Of a DNA stretch of 64,000 nucleotides, positions 49,900 through 60,528 are shown one piece after another. Origin of the DNA: Primula veris (lineage: Eukaryota > Streptophyta > Magnoliopsida > Ericales > Primulaceae). The translations under genes and the position numbers were made by a program. The stretch is taken from contig OY821741.1 of assembly GCA_963682055.1 (NCBI GenBank), forward strand, positions 23,630,711 through 23,694,710, given 5' to 3'. The notes beneath the pieces were generated by a model. The model worked only from the letters and a program-made list of their open reading frames with translations. It was not told the origin of the DNA and searched no databases. Every line of letters begins with the position of its first letter. The stretch's first letter is position 1.

Positions 49900-50015
49900 G
49901 AAGGCCGATCGATCGGCTGTCAGCTCCGATCGATCGGTCAAGCATTATGTAAATTTTTACAGATTGCTTGGTCGGTCAATCGGAGCTAACAACCGATCGA
50001 TCGGTCAACGCATCT
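49900..50015. repeat. Palindromic CCGATCGATCGG cluster
   Basis: The 12-bp palindrome CCGATCGATCGG occurs at 49,905, 49,926 and 49,993, with a related GGTCGGTCAATCGG at about 49,971. The segments CAGCTCCGATCGATCGGTCA and GGTCAATCGGAGCT also face each other as an inverted repeat around an A/T spacer, so the region can fold back. No gene is associated. Confidence 0.85.
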
Positions 50016-50024
50016 GGAAAATTT

Positions 50025-50060
50025 TTCACACATATACATACATACATACATACACTCATA
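50025..50060 (+). repeat. CATA microsatellite
   Basis: A run of ATACATAC type (about seven units) at the end of the palindromic region. It is followed directly by TAGGGCTGGGAAAAA. Confidence 0.85.
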
Positions 50061-50240
50061 TAGGGCTGGGAAAAAAATTACAAATTCCCAACCCGGTCCG
50101 AGTCCCGATCCGTTATTTTCCCGATCCGAATATGTCCCGATCCGAATTATTGGATTTTATCCCGTCCCGATTATAATTGGATTCGGGATCGGATTGTCAT
50201 ACTAAAATCCGTCGGATTTCCCGATCCGTCCCGATCCAAT
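50058..50240 (+). repeat. CCCGATCCG-rich terminus, possibly of a hAT-like element
   Basis: It begins TAGGGCTGGGAAAAAAATTA and contains CCCGATCCG or CCGATCCGAA about seven times, with partial inverse copies (CGGGATCGGATTG). Plant hAT elements and their derivatives often begin TAGGGCTGG and carry subterminal words of this type. No matching right end was found downstream. The ATG at 51,169, with codons for MDQPTPEIDV, lies where a hAT gene start would be but is cut short. Assignment is tentative. Confidence 0.35.
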
Positions 50241-51168
50241 CAATATGTCTTACTTTTATATATTTATATTTTTTATATCTAATTTTATAGTATTTTAACT
50301 CTACAACTATTAATAAACGTAATTAACAATAATTCTCAATTAACTCTGACTTTGTCTCTCACTTTATTTGCCCTAGCAAAATTGGTGGCTCTTGTGTTTC
50401 ATCTCTTCCATCTCTCTCCCCAAAAAGGTTAGATATCTAATCCTTGATTAATATTGGTTTAATTTAATCTATAGTTGAATAAACAAATTATAAAAAAAGT
50501 GACGATCTGCTAGGTGACTTTTGCCCTTTGTTGATTTGTTATATTAATTAATCCCATATGGTCACACATAACCATACAAGTAATATGGTGGTAGATTCAA
50601 CTTTTTTATAAAGGAGGGACTATGATATGCAAAGTACAAACCCCTTCTTTTTATTAACTATTAATAACAGTTTTGCTTTTTGTTTCTATATGATGATCCT
50701 ATTAATTGTTTATTCTTGTTGGTTGGTGAAGTAAAATTAAGGACCGCATAACAATTAGTTAATATTTTATTCAGGCTTAGTTGTTTAACACTTCATATGC
50801 CTTATGGAGTTATTCAATACATCATTTATTTTTATAAAATGACTTTTTATTGTTTAAGTGTTGATATTCTTGTGAATTTGAGAACAAACAGAATAATGTA
50901 TTCCATATCTTTCTTTCTCATATTTTTTTATATTGACTATATAACTTGGTTTTAAAGCATACTCAATATAGAAATTAAATGATCTTCAATTAGTTGTATC
51001 TAATGCTTAAATGCATCTAAGTAAATAATTTTCCAAAAGAAAGTCACCCAATTCTTATCTCATGTTTTATTTCTTTTATAACTTAGTGAAGCTCATTACT
51101 TTGATCGTGCAACTTTACATTCTTTTTTTTCTTGTAATTAATATTTTTTATTTCTAATTAGGTGAGAA
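50241..51168. other. AT-rich stretch without recognisable gene
   Basis: No conserved coding signal. The plausible reading is intron-like or leader DNA between a hAT-like terminus and a short open frame starting at 51,169, but this is inference. TTCTAATTAGGTGAGAATGG resembles an intron end just before an ATG. Confidence 0.3.
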
Positions 51169-51291
51169 TGGATCAACCTACACCAGAAATAGATGTCACA
51201 GACTCAACCTTCATCCCAAATCAAAATACCCATGCCATAAATCCAAGAAAAAAAATGAGGAATATTCCCTACATATGCAAGAACATTACCT
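51169..51291 (+). pseudogene. Short open frame, possible hAT N-terminus remnant
   Basis: ATG at 51,169 opens 40 codons (MDQPTPEIDVTDSTFIPN, then NPRKKMRNIPYICKNIT) ending at TAA. The acidic start followed by a basic RKK patch is reminiscent of the region before the BED finger in plant hAT transposases, but no finger follows because the frame runs into the telomere-like repeat. Weak support. Confidence 0.25.
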
Positions 51292-51810
51292 AAGCCCTAA
51301 ACCTGAAACCCTAAACACTAAAACATAAATCCTAAACCCCAAACCATACAAATATAAATAAAATGTTGAAAAACAAAAAAGTCGGTAAAAACCGTGTACT
51401 ATAGGCCATAAATCCAAGAAAAAAAAATGAGGAATATTCCCTACATATGCAAGAACATTACCTAAACCCTAAACCTGAAACCCTAAACCCTAAAACCTAA
51501 ACCCTAAACCATACAAATATAAATAAAATGTCGAAAAACAAAAAATTCGGTAAAAACCGTGTACTATAGGCCATAAATCCAAGAAAATAAATGAGGAATA
51601 TTCCCTACATATGCAAGAACATTACCTAAACCCTAAACCTTAAACCCTAAACCCTAAACCATACAAATATAAATAAAATGTCGAAAAACAAAAAAGTCGG
51701 TAAAAACTATAGGCCATAAATCCAAGAAAAAAAATGAGAAATATTCCCTACATATGCAAGAACATTACCTAAACCCTAAACCTGAAACCCTAAACCCTAA
51801 AACCTAAACC
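51235..51810 (+). repeat. Tandem repeat of 143-171 bp with telomere-like cores
   Basis: A unit starting CCATAAATCCAAGAAA occurs at 51,235, 51,406, 51,571 and 51,714. Each unit holds GAGGAATATTCCCTACATAT, then a run of CCCTAAA heptamers with some degenerate ones (CCTGAAA, AACCTAAA), then ATACAAATATAAATAAAATG and GTCGGTAAAAAC. CCCTAAA is the plant telomere repeat, so this is an interstitial telomere-like array. It ends exactly where the second satellite array begins. Confidence 0.85.
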
Positions 51811-54800
51811 ATTAAGATTCCTACATTGTTCAAAAGGATGAGAAAGAAGTAAATAAGTTTAATATCCATGCCGAAAATCTCATTAAATGGGATTAAAGGC
51901 CATCACAGCCCAAACCCTTGATAAGACTCTGACATTGAGCAGTTGAATAAACGGGAAAGCAAGTGAACATGTTCAAGATCGATGTCGAAAATCTCATTAA
52001 GTAGGATTAAAGGCCATCACAGCCCAAATATTTAATGAGATTCCTACATTATTCAAAGGGATGAGAAATGAAGTGACCCAGTTCAAATGCCGAAAATCTC
52101 ATTAAATAGGATTAAAGGCCATCGCAGCCCAAACCCTTAATAAGACTCTGACATTGAGCAGTTGAATGAACGAGAAAGCAAGTGAGCATGTTCAAGCTCG
52201 ATGTCGAAAATCTCATTAAGTAGGATTAAAGGCCATCACAGCCCAAATCCTTAATAAGACTCTGACATTGAGCAGATGAATGAACGAGAGCGCAAGTGAG
52301 CATGTTCAAGATCGATGTCGAAAATCTCATTCAGTAGGATTAAAGGCCATCACAGCCCAAATCCTTAATAAGATTCCTACATTGTTGAAAAGGATGAGAA
52401 AGAATTGAACAAGTTCAATATCGATGCCGAAAATCTCATTAAATGGGATTAAAAGCCATCACAGCCCAAACCCTTGATAAGACTCTGACATTGAGCGGTG
52501 GAATGAACGGGAAAGCAAGTTAGCATGTTCAAGATCGATGTCGAAAATCTCATTAAGTAAGATTAAAGGCCATCACAGCCCAAATACTTAATAAGATTCC
52601 TACATTGTTCAAAAGGATGAGAAAGAAGTGAACAAGTTCAATATCGATGAGAAAATCTCATTAAATGGTATTAAAGCCCATCACAGCCCAAACCCTTGAG
52701 AAGACTGTGACATTGAGCAGATGAATGAATGAGAAAGCAAGTGAACATGTTCATGATCGATGTCGAAAATCTCATTAAGTAGGATTAAAGGCCATCACAG
52801 CCCAAATACTTAATAAGATTCCTACATTGTTCAAAGGGATGAGAAATGAAGTGAGTAAGTTCAAATGTCGAAAGTCTCATTAAATAGGATTAAAGGCCAT
52901 CACAGCCCAAATCCTTAATAAGAGTCTGACATTGAGCAGTTGAATGAACGAGAAAGCAAGTGAGCATGTTCAAGCCCGATGTCGAAAATATCATTAAGTA
53001 GGATTAAAGGATATCACAGCCCAAATATTTAATAAGATTCCTACATTGTTCAAAGGGATGAGAAATGAAGTGAGCAAGTTCAATATCGATGCCGAAAACC
53101 TCATTAAATGGGATTAAAGGCCATCACAGCCCAAACTCTTGATAAGACTCTGACATTGAGCAGTTGAATGAACGGGAAAGCAAGTGAACATGTTCAATAT
53201 CGATGTCGAAAATCTCATTAAGTAGGATTAAAGGCCATCACAGCCCAAATACTTAATAAGATTCCTACATTGTTCAAAGGGATGTGAAATGAAGTGAGCA
53301 AGTTCAAATGCCGAAAGTCTCATTAAATAGGATTAAAGGCCATCACAGCCCAAACCCTTAATAAGACTCTGACATTGAGCATTTGAATGAACAAGAAAGC
53401 AAGTGAGCATGTTTAAGATTGATGTCGAAAATCTCATTAAGTAGGATTAAAGGCCATCACAGCCCAAATACTTAATAAGATTCCTACATTGTTCAAAGGG
53501 ATGAGAAATAAAGTGAGCAAGTTCAAATGCCGAAAGTCTCATTAAATAGGATTAAAGGTCATCACAGCCCAAACCATTAATAAGACTATGATGTTGAGTA
53601 GTTGAATGAACGAGAAAGCAAGTGAGCATGTTCAAGATCGATGTCGAAAATCTCATTAAGTAGGATTAAAGGACATCACAACCCAAATATTTAATAAAAT
53701 TCCTACATTGTTCAAAGGGATGAGAAATGAAGTGAGCAAGTTCAAATGCCGAAAGTCTCATTAAATAGGATTAAAGGAAATCACAGCCCAAACCCTTAAT
53801 AAGACACTGACAATGAGCAGTTGAATGAACGAGAAAGCATGTGAGCATGTTCAAGATCGATGTCGAAAATCTCATTACTTAGGATTAAAGGCCATCACAG
53901 CCTAAATCCTTAATAAGATTCCTACATTGTTCAAAAGGATGAGAAAGAAGTGAACAAGTTCAATATCGATGCCAAAAAGTTCATTAAATGGGATTAAAGG
54001 TCATCACAGCCCAAACTCTTAATAAGACTCTGACATTGAGCAGTGGAATGTACGGGGAAGCATGTGAGCATGTTCATGATCGATGTCGAAAATCTCATTA
54101 AGTAGGATTAAAGGTCATCACAGCCCAAATACTTAATAAGATTCCAACATTGTTCAAACGGATGAGAAATGACGTGAGCAAGTTCAAATGCCGAAAGTCT
54201 CATTGAATATGATTAAAGGCCATCACAGCCCAAACCCTTAATAAGACTCTGACATTGAGCAGTTGAATGAATGAAAAAGCAAGTGAGCATGTTCAAGATC
54301 GATGTCGAAAATCTCATTCAGTAGGATTAAAGGCCATCACAGCCTAAATCCTTAATAAGATTCCTACATTGTTCAAAAGGATGAGAAAGAAGTAAACAAG
54401 TTCAATATCGATGTCGAAAATCTCATTAAATGGGATTAAAGGCCATCACGGCCCAAACCCTTGATAAGACTCTGACATTGAGCAGTTGAATGAACGGGAA
54501 AGCAAGTGAACATGTTCAATATCGATGTCGAAAATCTCATTAAGTAGGATTAAAGGCCATCACATCCCAAATACTTAATAAGATTCCTACATTGTTCAAA
54601 GGGATGAGAAATAAAGTGAGCAAGTTCAAATGCCGAAAGTCTCATTAAATTGGATTAAAGGCCATCACAGCCCAAACCCTTAATAAGACTCTGAAATTGA
54701 GCAGTTGAATGAACGAGAAAGCAAGTGAGCATGTTCAAGCTCGATGTCGAAAATCTCATTAAGTAGGATTAAAGGCCATCACAGCCCAAATACTTAATAA

Positions 54801-55012
54801 GATTCCAACATTGTTCAAAAGGATGAGAAAGAATTGAACAAGTTCAATATCGATGCCGAAAATCTCATTAAATGGGATTAAAGGGCATCACAGCCTAAAC
54901 CTTTGATAAGACTCTGACATTGAGCAGATGAATGAACGAGAAAGCAAGTGAGCATGTTCAAGATCGATATCGAAAATCTCATTAAGTAGGATTAAAGGCC
55001 ATCACAGCCCAT
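51811..55012. repeat. Second, diverged array of the 219-bp satellite family
   Basis: About 15 dimers in the same orientation as the main array, but with many private substitutions and small deletions. Several B halves have the longer form AAGTTCAATATCGATGCCGA with AAATGGGATT, which keeps about 5 bp that the B halves of the first array lack and that A halves possess. The array ends abruptly at CACAGCCC near 55,012. Higher divergence suggests an older or inactive block. Confidence 0.93.
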
Positions 55013-55329
55013 ATTTTTTATACTTTTCTGTTCATACTCTATTTTTCCTTGTAGAAAATTATTTAAATATGGAAAAATAAATGGTGGGAGAGACTTATTT
55101 AAAAATAAATTTGTGTTTTTGAATATTAAGTGTATAGGCATCATACTAAACATAAATTCCCCCTAAATTAAATACTAGTAATAAAAAGCTACTATAATCA
55201 AATGCCATGTTTGTTTCCTTATAAGAGGTGTATAATAAGTATTAATTATAATGTGGAATTCATATAATATCTTGTATAATATTGGGTATAACTAGTAACA
55301 ACGGTATGGTTTTATTATTTATGATCAGA
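55013..55329. other. AT-rich spacer
   Basis: I see no gene or named repeat between the end of the satellite and the LTR-like segment that follows. Confidence 0.5.
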
Positions 55330-55572
55330 TCTAAGAGCTCCGCTTGTTACGTTAGATAAAACACACTCAAAACAGAACAATATAAGGAGAATATAAATAG
55401 AGAAAGTAATTGGCGAAATTGCAACTTTAATTAATAATCAAATAACCGTTACAATCTCTAACTGCTAAAATTTAATCAACCTTAAAATTTAACGAGACAA
55501 CTTTATGTTTTGCTGGCTGCCATCTAACTTAGGGAATGCCTAACCTATTTATAGGCTATAACTAATCCCATA
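55330..55572 (-). repeat. Possible truncated LTR of another retroelement
   Basis: On the minus strand this reads CCTATAAATAGG (TATA-like, about 55,546), then about 100 bp later TTAATTAAAGTTGCAATTTC, and a tail GGAGCTCTTAGATCTGATCA. The order TATA box, leader, terminal GA-rich tail resembles U3-R-U5 of a plant LTR. It would be cut by the insertion at 55,573. No internal region is attached, so the call is uncertain. Confidence 0.35.
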
Positions 55573-56479
55573 TGATGCGTGATCGACCAAGGGGTGGACC
55601 TATCTATCAGGTTTCTTGAACAAATGCGGAATAAAAATCAATGATAAAAATAACAATAAATAAAAGCCAAACTAAAGACCGCGACCCGTCACCTATAAAG
55701 AGGTGGGAACCTTGGTATGATTAGCTGGTATGGAACCGCGACCCATCACCTATAAAAAGGTGAGAACCTTGGTATGTGAAGACGCCACAAACAGTTGCAG
55801 GATACCGATTGATAAGTCAGTTTTGAACGCCACAAGGTAACCCCTTGATAAGTTCAGAAAGTTCAATGAAGAACCAAAGAGAAAACTCTTAAATATATTA
55901 ATCAAAACTTAATCTTTACAATCTGATTTGACCTCTATTTATGCTTGGAACAACCCTCCAATAATTGGGAAAACCTAAAGAAAACATTAATTAAACATAG
56001 GTTCAATGTAGAATAGACCTATGACCTTCAAACTACTAGATAACTTCAAAATTACAATAAATTCATAAATGTATCATAGAAATAAGTGCTTATACTTCTC
56101 CAATACGTTCCCCTTGAGTTGTAGCATTTAATGGCTTCAAATGCATTGAATAATCAGCCCCCATTTATTTAAATCTTCTAGAATCAACCCCCTTTTGGTT
56201 CATGCATGTAAACCCACGAAATTATCCTTTAATGTGGTGTCTTGAATAGCTCCAATCAGGTTCACAAAGTAATGAGCTTCGTTTGGACTTGTCACGACCG
56301 TGTTTAAGCTTCTATCGGCCTCGTTTATTCTACGCGCGAGCACGTTCTTTCCCTCGTCATCGCGCATACCTTGCAACAGCCCGTTAAGCGCTTCCTTGAA
56401 CCTTTTAGCTCTATCTCTCGTAACTGGTCCGATTGGAACTTGCAATGCGTCTCTTGGTGTAGTGGTCATGATCACATCA
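55573..56479 (-). repeat. 3' LTR of the minus-strand gypsy element (907 bp)
   Basis: On the plus strand it runs from TGATGCG (55,573) to CACATCA (56,479), i.e. TG...CA with nearly perfect 7-bp terminal inverted repeats. It contains a TATA-like CATAAATAG (about 55,937, minus strand) and GCCACAAAC or GCCACAAG words in the same order as the U5 part of the plus-strand element's LTR. It also encodes the last 90 or so residues of the polyprotein. The 5 bp before it are CCATA, a candidate target duplication. Confidence 0.75.
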
Positions 56480-57663
56480 TCTCCTCCCTCTTGAAAAGGA
56501 TTTGTCCTCAATTCGTCACCTACATCAAAAGGAGATAAGTCAGAAACATTAAAACTAGCGCTTACACTATACTCACCAGGAAGATCTATTTTATAAGCAT
56601 TATCATTGATCCTTTCGACCACTTGGAATGGTCTGTCTCCCCTAGGAAGTAACTTCGATCTCCTTTGAATGGGAAACCTCTCCTTCCTCATATAATCCCA
56701 AACCCAATCACCTGGTTCGAACACAACTTTCTTACGACCCTTGTTGGCCTGGATAGCATATTGTTCGGTCTTCCTCTCAATATTTTGCTTTGCTTTTTGA
56801 TGAATTTGTTTGACAAACTCAGCCTTCTTTTTTCCATTGAAATTAGTACGCTCACCCATAGGTAATGGAGTCAAATCCAAAGGTGTTAAAAGATTAAAAC
56901 CATAAACAATTTCAAAAGGTGAAAATTTAGTAACTGAATGTACACTTCGATTATAAGCAAACTCAACATATGGCAAACATTCTTCCCAAGTTTTTAAATT
57001 CTTTTGAATTATGATACGCAATAGAGTTGATAAGGTTCGATTAACTACTTCGGATTGACCATCTGTTTGGGGGTGACAAGTAGTTGAAAATAAAAGCTTA
57101 GTTTCTAAATTACACAACAAAGTTTTCCAAAAGTAGCTTAAGAATTTGGTATCCCTATCAGAAACAATAGTTTTTGGCATGCCATGCAAACGTACAATTT
57201 CTTTAAAGAACAAATCAGCAATTCGTGAAGCATCGTTTGTTTTATTACAAGGAATAAAATGTGCCATTTTAGAAAATCTATCAACGACAAGAAAGACAGA
57301 ATCCATGCCTCTTTTAGATCTCGGTAAACCTAGCACAAAGTCCATAGAAATGTCAATCCAAGGCTCACTAGGTATAGGCAATGGCATATACAAACCATGA
57401 GGTTTAACTTTAGATTTAGCTTGTTTACAAGTTATACATCTTTCGCAAATTCGTTCAACATCTCGTTTTAAATGAGGCCAAAAGAAATGTTCTTGTAAAA
57501 CATCAAGAGTTTTAGTTATACCAAAATGCCCCATTAAACCCCCACCATGTGCTTCTTTAACAAGAAATTCTCTTAAAGAACAATTAGGCACACATAGCCT
57601 ATTTCCTCGAAACAAAAATCCATTATGCCTATAAAACTTTTCAAACCCAATTTTCTCACATGC
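56200..57663 (-). CDS. Gypsy integrase with LTR-encoded tail
   Basis: Open from just after a TAA at 57,664 to the stop at 56,200. It inserts the DNA copy into the chromosome. Visible parts: the HHCC zinc domain ([10 protein letters not shown], then CITC), and the DDE core with Asp in ISMDFVLG, Asp in VSDRDTKF and Glu in GQSEVVNRT, all present. A C-terminal domain has [35 protein letters not shown] and [20 protein letters not shown]. Then [16 protein letters not shown] and a tail to LHA are encoded inside the LTR. No classical chromodomain is visible. This LTR-embedded tail is reported for CRM-type centromeric elements. The integrase itself looks undamaged, though the upstream TAA cuts it off from the rest of the polyprotein. 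Confidence 0.85.
   Translation of the reverse strand, partial: ACEKIGFEKFYRHNGFLFRGNRLCVPNCSLREFLVKEAHGGGLMGHFGITKTLDVLQEHFFWPHLKRDVERICERCITCKQAKSKVKPHGLYMPLPIPSEPWIDISMDFVLGLPRSKRGMDSVFLVVDRFSKMAHFIPCNKTNDASRIADLFFKEIVRLHGMPKTIVSDRDTKFLSYFWKTLLCNLETKLLFSTTCHPQTDGQSEVVNRTLSTLLRIIIQKNLKTWEECLPYVEFAYNRSVHSVTKFSPFEIVYGFNLLTPLDLTPLPMGERTNFNGKKKAEFVKQIHQKAKQNIERKTEQYAIQANKGRKKVVFEPGDWVWDYMRKERFPIQRRSKLLPRGDRPFQVVERINDNAYKIDLPGEYSVSASFNVSDLSPFDVGDELRTNPFQEGGDDVIMTTTPRDALQVPIGPVTRDRAKRFKEALNGLLQGMRDDEGKNVLARRINEADRSLNTVVTSPNEAHYFVNLIGAIQDTTLKDNFVGLHA
56480..56494 (-). other. Polypurine tract of the minus-strand gypsy element
   Basis: On the minus strand AAGAGGGAGGAGA lies directly before the LTR start TGATGTG. 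It lies within coding sequence (codons for QEGGD), which fits a polyprotein that continues into the LTR. Confidence 0.75.
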
Positions 57664-58028
57664 TTAAAAAACATTTTTTAAATCAGAATCATCATCATAT
57701 AAATCCTTAATGTACTCAAAACCAAGTAATTTCGAATCTAGAGTTGAGATCAATGTATACCTTCTCGAAAGCGCATCAGCCACAACATTCTCCTTACCTT
57801 TCTTGTACTTGATTACAAAAGGAAATGTTTTGATGAACTCTACCCACTTGGCATGTCTCTTGTTCAGCTTATGTTGACTCCTCATTTGTTTCAACGATTC
57901 ATGATCGGTGTGAATCACAAATTCCTTCGGCCAAAGATAATGTTGCCAAGTTTCCAACGCGCGCACTAATGCGTAAAGCTCCTTGTCGTAAGTTGGATAG
58001 TTAAGGGCTGCCCCACTTAGTTTCTCAC
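57664..58028 (-). pseudogene. Gypsy RNase H C-terminal part
   Basis: It begins abruptly with [20 protein letters not shown], the middle of RNase H, continues through [20 protein letters not shown] and [18 protein letters not shown], and ends at a TAA (57,664-57,666) where the polyprotein should continue into integrase. The reverse transcriptase and the first part of RNase H are missing upstream. Normally the domain removes RNA from the RNA/DNA hybrid; here it cannot be functional. Confidence 0.85.
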
Positions 58029-58034
58029 TTGGTC
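58026..58034. other. Deletion junction removing reverse transcriptase
   Basis: On the minus strand the frame [14 protein letters not shown], which normally precedes reverse transcriptase, is followed within a few bases by the RNase H segment EKLSG. The plus-strand sibling has about 1.2 kb between the equivalent points. No inserted filler is obvious. Confidence 0.75.
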
Positions 58035-58438
58035 GTCATACACCTGCCTTGGAGTTAATGGAACGAGTGTAATCGGTTTTGCATTGAATACAAAAGAGTA
58101 TCGATTCGTATAGCCATTGTGTGTTACTCTCCTATCAAATTGCCATGGCCTTCCTACAGAATATGCCCCGCTTGCATAGGAACTACGTCACACAACACTT
58201 CATCGTTATATCTCCCTATTGAGAATGAAACTAACACCTGTTTTAGAACCCTAACCTCGCCACAATCGTTCAACCATTGTAATTTGTAAGGTTTCGGATG
58301 TTTGGATGTTTTTAAATTCAGTTTCTCCACCATAATGCTACTAGCAACATTGACACAACTCCCACCGTCAATAATCATACTACACACCTTATCGCTAACG
58401 TGACATCTAGTATGAAAGATGTTCACGCGTTGTATCTA
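58035..58438 (-). pseudogene. Gypsy aspartic protease and downstream spacer
   Basis: The protease starts after a TAG at 58,436 with VNIFHTRCHVSDKVCSMIID. The active-site block is IIDGGSCVNVAS, followed by YKLQWLNDCGEVRV and GRYNDEVLCDVVPM. Near 58,155 one base is missing relative to the expected frame (HIL, then GRPWQFDRR in another frame). The reading then continues through NGYTNRYSFVFN to the deletion junction. It cuts the polyprotein in intact elements; here it is disrupted by one stop before it and one frameshift after it. Confidence 0.75.
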
Positions 58439-59119
58439 CTCGTCGTCTTCCCTAATTTGAACACTTAACGCCTTCTTAGCAACTAATACCACCCCATCGA
58501 CCGGATGTTCTTGCTCGTTATCGTCTTCATCTTTGCTATGTTCAGATTCGCCTTCCGATTCAATCTCACCATCTTCCCTCATAATCATAGCCCTTCGGTT
58601 CGGACAATCACTAGCATAATGTCCCCTCCCTAAACATTTAAAACATTGTACATCTCGATTTCTAGAAGCTCTCAGTTCAGATTTACCTTGACTCGATGTA
58701 GCTTTATCCTTCGTATCCTTCGGCATTTCGGTTTTAGGTTTCGAATAGGTCTTTTCCTCCTTTTTATTCCAGTTTTGGTTCCATGAAGTTGAACCATATT
58801 TTTGTCCTGTTCGTGTGAAACTCTTTGCCTTCAATTGTCTCTCTACTTTGATAGCCATATGTACCATATCTTCTAACTCCACATAGTGTTGTAACTCTAC
58901 TACGTTAGCAATCTCCTTGTTTAAACCGTTTAGAAAACGAGCCATAGTAGCTTCCCTATCTTCATCGATATCAGCCTGAATCATCGCTATCTCCATTTCT
59001 TTATGATAATCATCAACACTTTTAGATCCTTGGGTGATTCCTTGTAACCGTCGATATAAGTCCCTATAGTAATGACTAGGAACGAACCGTTTCTTCATAA
59101 TAGCTTTCATCTCGCCCAC
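58436..59119 (-). pseudogene. Gypsy gag, C-terminal half with zinc knuckle
   Basis: It covers MKKRFVPSHYYRDLYRRLQG, TQGSKSVDDYHKEMEIAMIQ, a Lys-rich linker and the CCHC knuckle CFKCLGRGHYASDCPNRR of the nucleocapsid, then an acidic stretch. It is in a different frame from the N-terminal half because about one base is missing near 59,113. It ends at TAG 58,436, in the same frame as the protease, so gag and pol were probably one continuous frame. It packages RNA in virus-like particles. Confidence 0.8.
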
Positions 59120-59607
59120 GTTTCGATCGGTCTCTCTCTATTCCTCCTTCGACTAGTAACCAATTGATCCCACCAAACGATAGCGTAATCGGTGAACTCA
59201 ACGGCTGCTATCCTTACTTTCTTTAGTTCTGAATAGTTATGACATTCGAACACCATCTCCATCTTCTTTTCCCACTCCAAATATAACTCTGGATCGTTTT
59301 TCCCTTGGAACGCTGGGAATTTCTTTTTAATACTACTCATGTTGTCATCAACCCTATCTCCATTTCTACCTCGCCGATTTCTATGTCGATTATTAGCCCT
59401 AGGCATAGTAAAGTCCGATGCCCGATCATCCTCTTCCGCCTCTTCTCCATCGCCGCTATTGTGATTATTTCGTGGATGCTCGTTATGGTTATTTTGTATT
59501 TCGTCGATTCGTTCGTTTATTCGCTCGAACTCAGCAGCAAACAACCTTTGCATTTCTCCCATCATCGCCTCCATTTGTAACCTTGTGTCGCCTCCCCCCG
59601 AACCCAT
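59107..59607 (-). pseudogene. Gypsy gag, N-terminal half
   Basis: The start is placed at the ATG of MGSGGGDTRLQM (59,607) because the upstream codons read as leader. It has an N-terminal helix (MGEMQRLFAAEFERINERID), a low-complexity Asn and Arg stretch, then the retrotransposon gag core PAFQGKNDPELYLEWEKKME and DYAIVWWDQLVTSRRRN, ending in a frameshift at ETW near 59,113. Confidence 0.8.
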
Positions 59608-59649
59608 TCGAGATGAACGTCGCTGGAAATAAAGTATTAGAACCAAAAA

Positions 59650-59821
59650 TTTAAATTCTCACGCACTCCTTCACGTGTATCGCTCGTAATTGTTCACTCG
59701 TCACTCGTGTATCACTCGAATGGCTTTTACCCTCTATTAATCTCACACACTCTACCTTTTTCCACTCAAATATGTTCTCACTCACTCAACCTTACCCACT
59801 CGTCGTTTCCTCTATAGGTTC
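59650..59821 (-). other. Probable leader of the minus-strand gypsy element
   Basis: About 170 bp with CACTCGT-type words (repeated ACTCGT, CTCACTCA), no gene and no primer binding site. On the minus strand it would lie between PBS and gag. It stops at the LTR start at 59,822; the adjoining bases GGTTC are a candidate 5-bp target duplication of the plus-strand element. Confidence 0.5.
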
Positions 59822-60525
59822 TGATGTGCATCATGTTGTGTTAGATTCAGATGCTAAGCTAAATATTCCTCATATGGGTCCGGTTACTCGTTCAAAATCT
59901 AAGAAGCTCGAAGTAGGTAATGAGCTGCTAATGACAAAGGAAATAGCTCATTTAATAGCTTTGAACAACAGCTTTACCAATACGTCGAATCTTGGCTATT
60001 TTGAGAAACGCAATAATCCGATTAATGAATCTACACATTCATTGATTCTAAGTGGTCAAAGTCATTAATTAATATTATAGATAAGTCTAAAGGTTTTCTA
60101 TGCATGTATCTAACTAGATTCATGTAATCTAAGTTATTGATCTTATCCTATCTTAAGTATGAAATTTTTTGGCTCTATATAAAGCCACATATATCAAGTT
60201 ATAAGATATCTATAGTGATATAAAGAATTAAGCTTTTTGCTTGTTTATCCTTTTCTCTTATCTTGCAATTTGTGGAATTCAGATTGTTAGTGGCGAGTTA
60301 AATCCCGATTCTTATGACTCCCCTTCTTCTCTCTCCGGAGTGTGGTGAATCATCCTAACGGAACTTGTTTGTGGCGCCTTTGGGCTTATCAAGCTTGTTT
60401 GATTAGAACCCCAATCCATCTTGTTTGTGGTGCCTTCGGCTTATCAAACACGAAGAGTTGGTTTCTCTCTTGAGTTCTCCTAAAATTCATTGACTTACCG
60501 ACATCTTAGCATCCCGGGCACATCA
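59822..60525 (+). repeat. 5' LTR of the plus-strand gypsy element (704 bp)
   Basis: It runs from TGATGTGCATCATG to CCGGGCACATCA. The ends form a perfect 7-bp inverted repeat (TGATGTG/CACATCA). A TATATAAA box at 60,176 marks the promoter. The U5 part has TTGTTTGTGGCGCC and TTGTTTGTGGTGCC repeats. The first 250 bp are open in the frame VHHVVLDSDAKLN, HMGPVTRSKSKKL, LLMTKEIAHLIALNN, which parallels the LTR-encoded integrase tail of the minus-strand element ([11 protein letters not shown]). This copy is the untranslated duplicate of the 3' coding end. Confidence 0.85.
60176..60183 (+). promoter_or_regulatory. LTR TATA box
   Basis: TATATAAA in the middle of the LTR, about 350 bp before the primer binding site. 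It is the only strong TATA box of the LTR and the expected start of the genomic RNA. Confidence 0.6.
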
Positions 60526-60528
60526 TAT

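Larger units (their letters stand above)
55573..59821 (-). mobile_element. Minus-strand Ty3-gypsy element (CRM-like), RT deleted
   Basis: Reading from high to low coordinates: gag, protease, remnant of RNase H, integrase, polypurine tract, 3' LTR. The reverse transcriptase is gone. The 5' LTR is absent because the plus-strand element begins at 59,822, inside what looks like this element's leader. Assignment to the centromeric CRM group is an inference from the integrase tail running into the LTR and from the gag type. Confidence 0.75.

Noticed and set aside
50058..51291. A complete hAT transposon
   Set aside because: Only a possible left end and a short N-terminal-like frame are present; no transposase domain or matching right end was found.
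59772..60068. An independent 98-residue gene on the plus strand
   Set aside because: It is the 5' LTR copy of the polyprotein's C-terminal coding region (GPVTR tail), not a separate gene.
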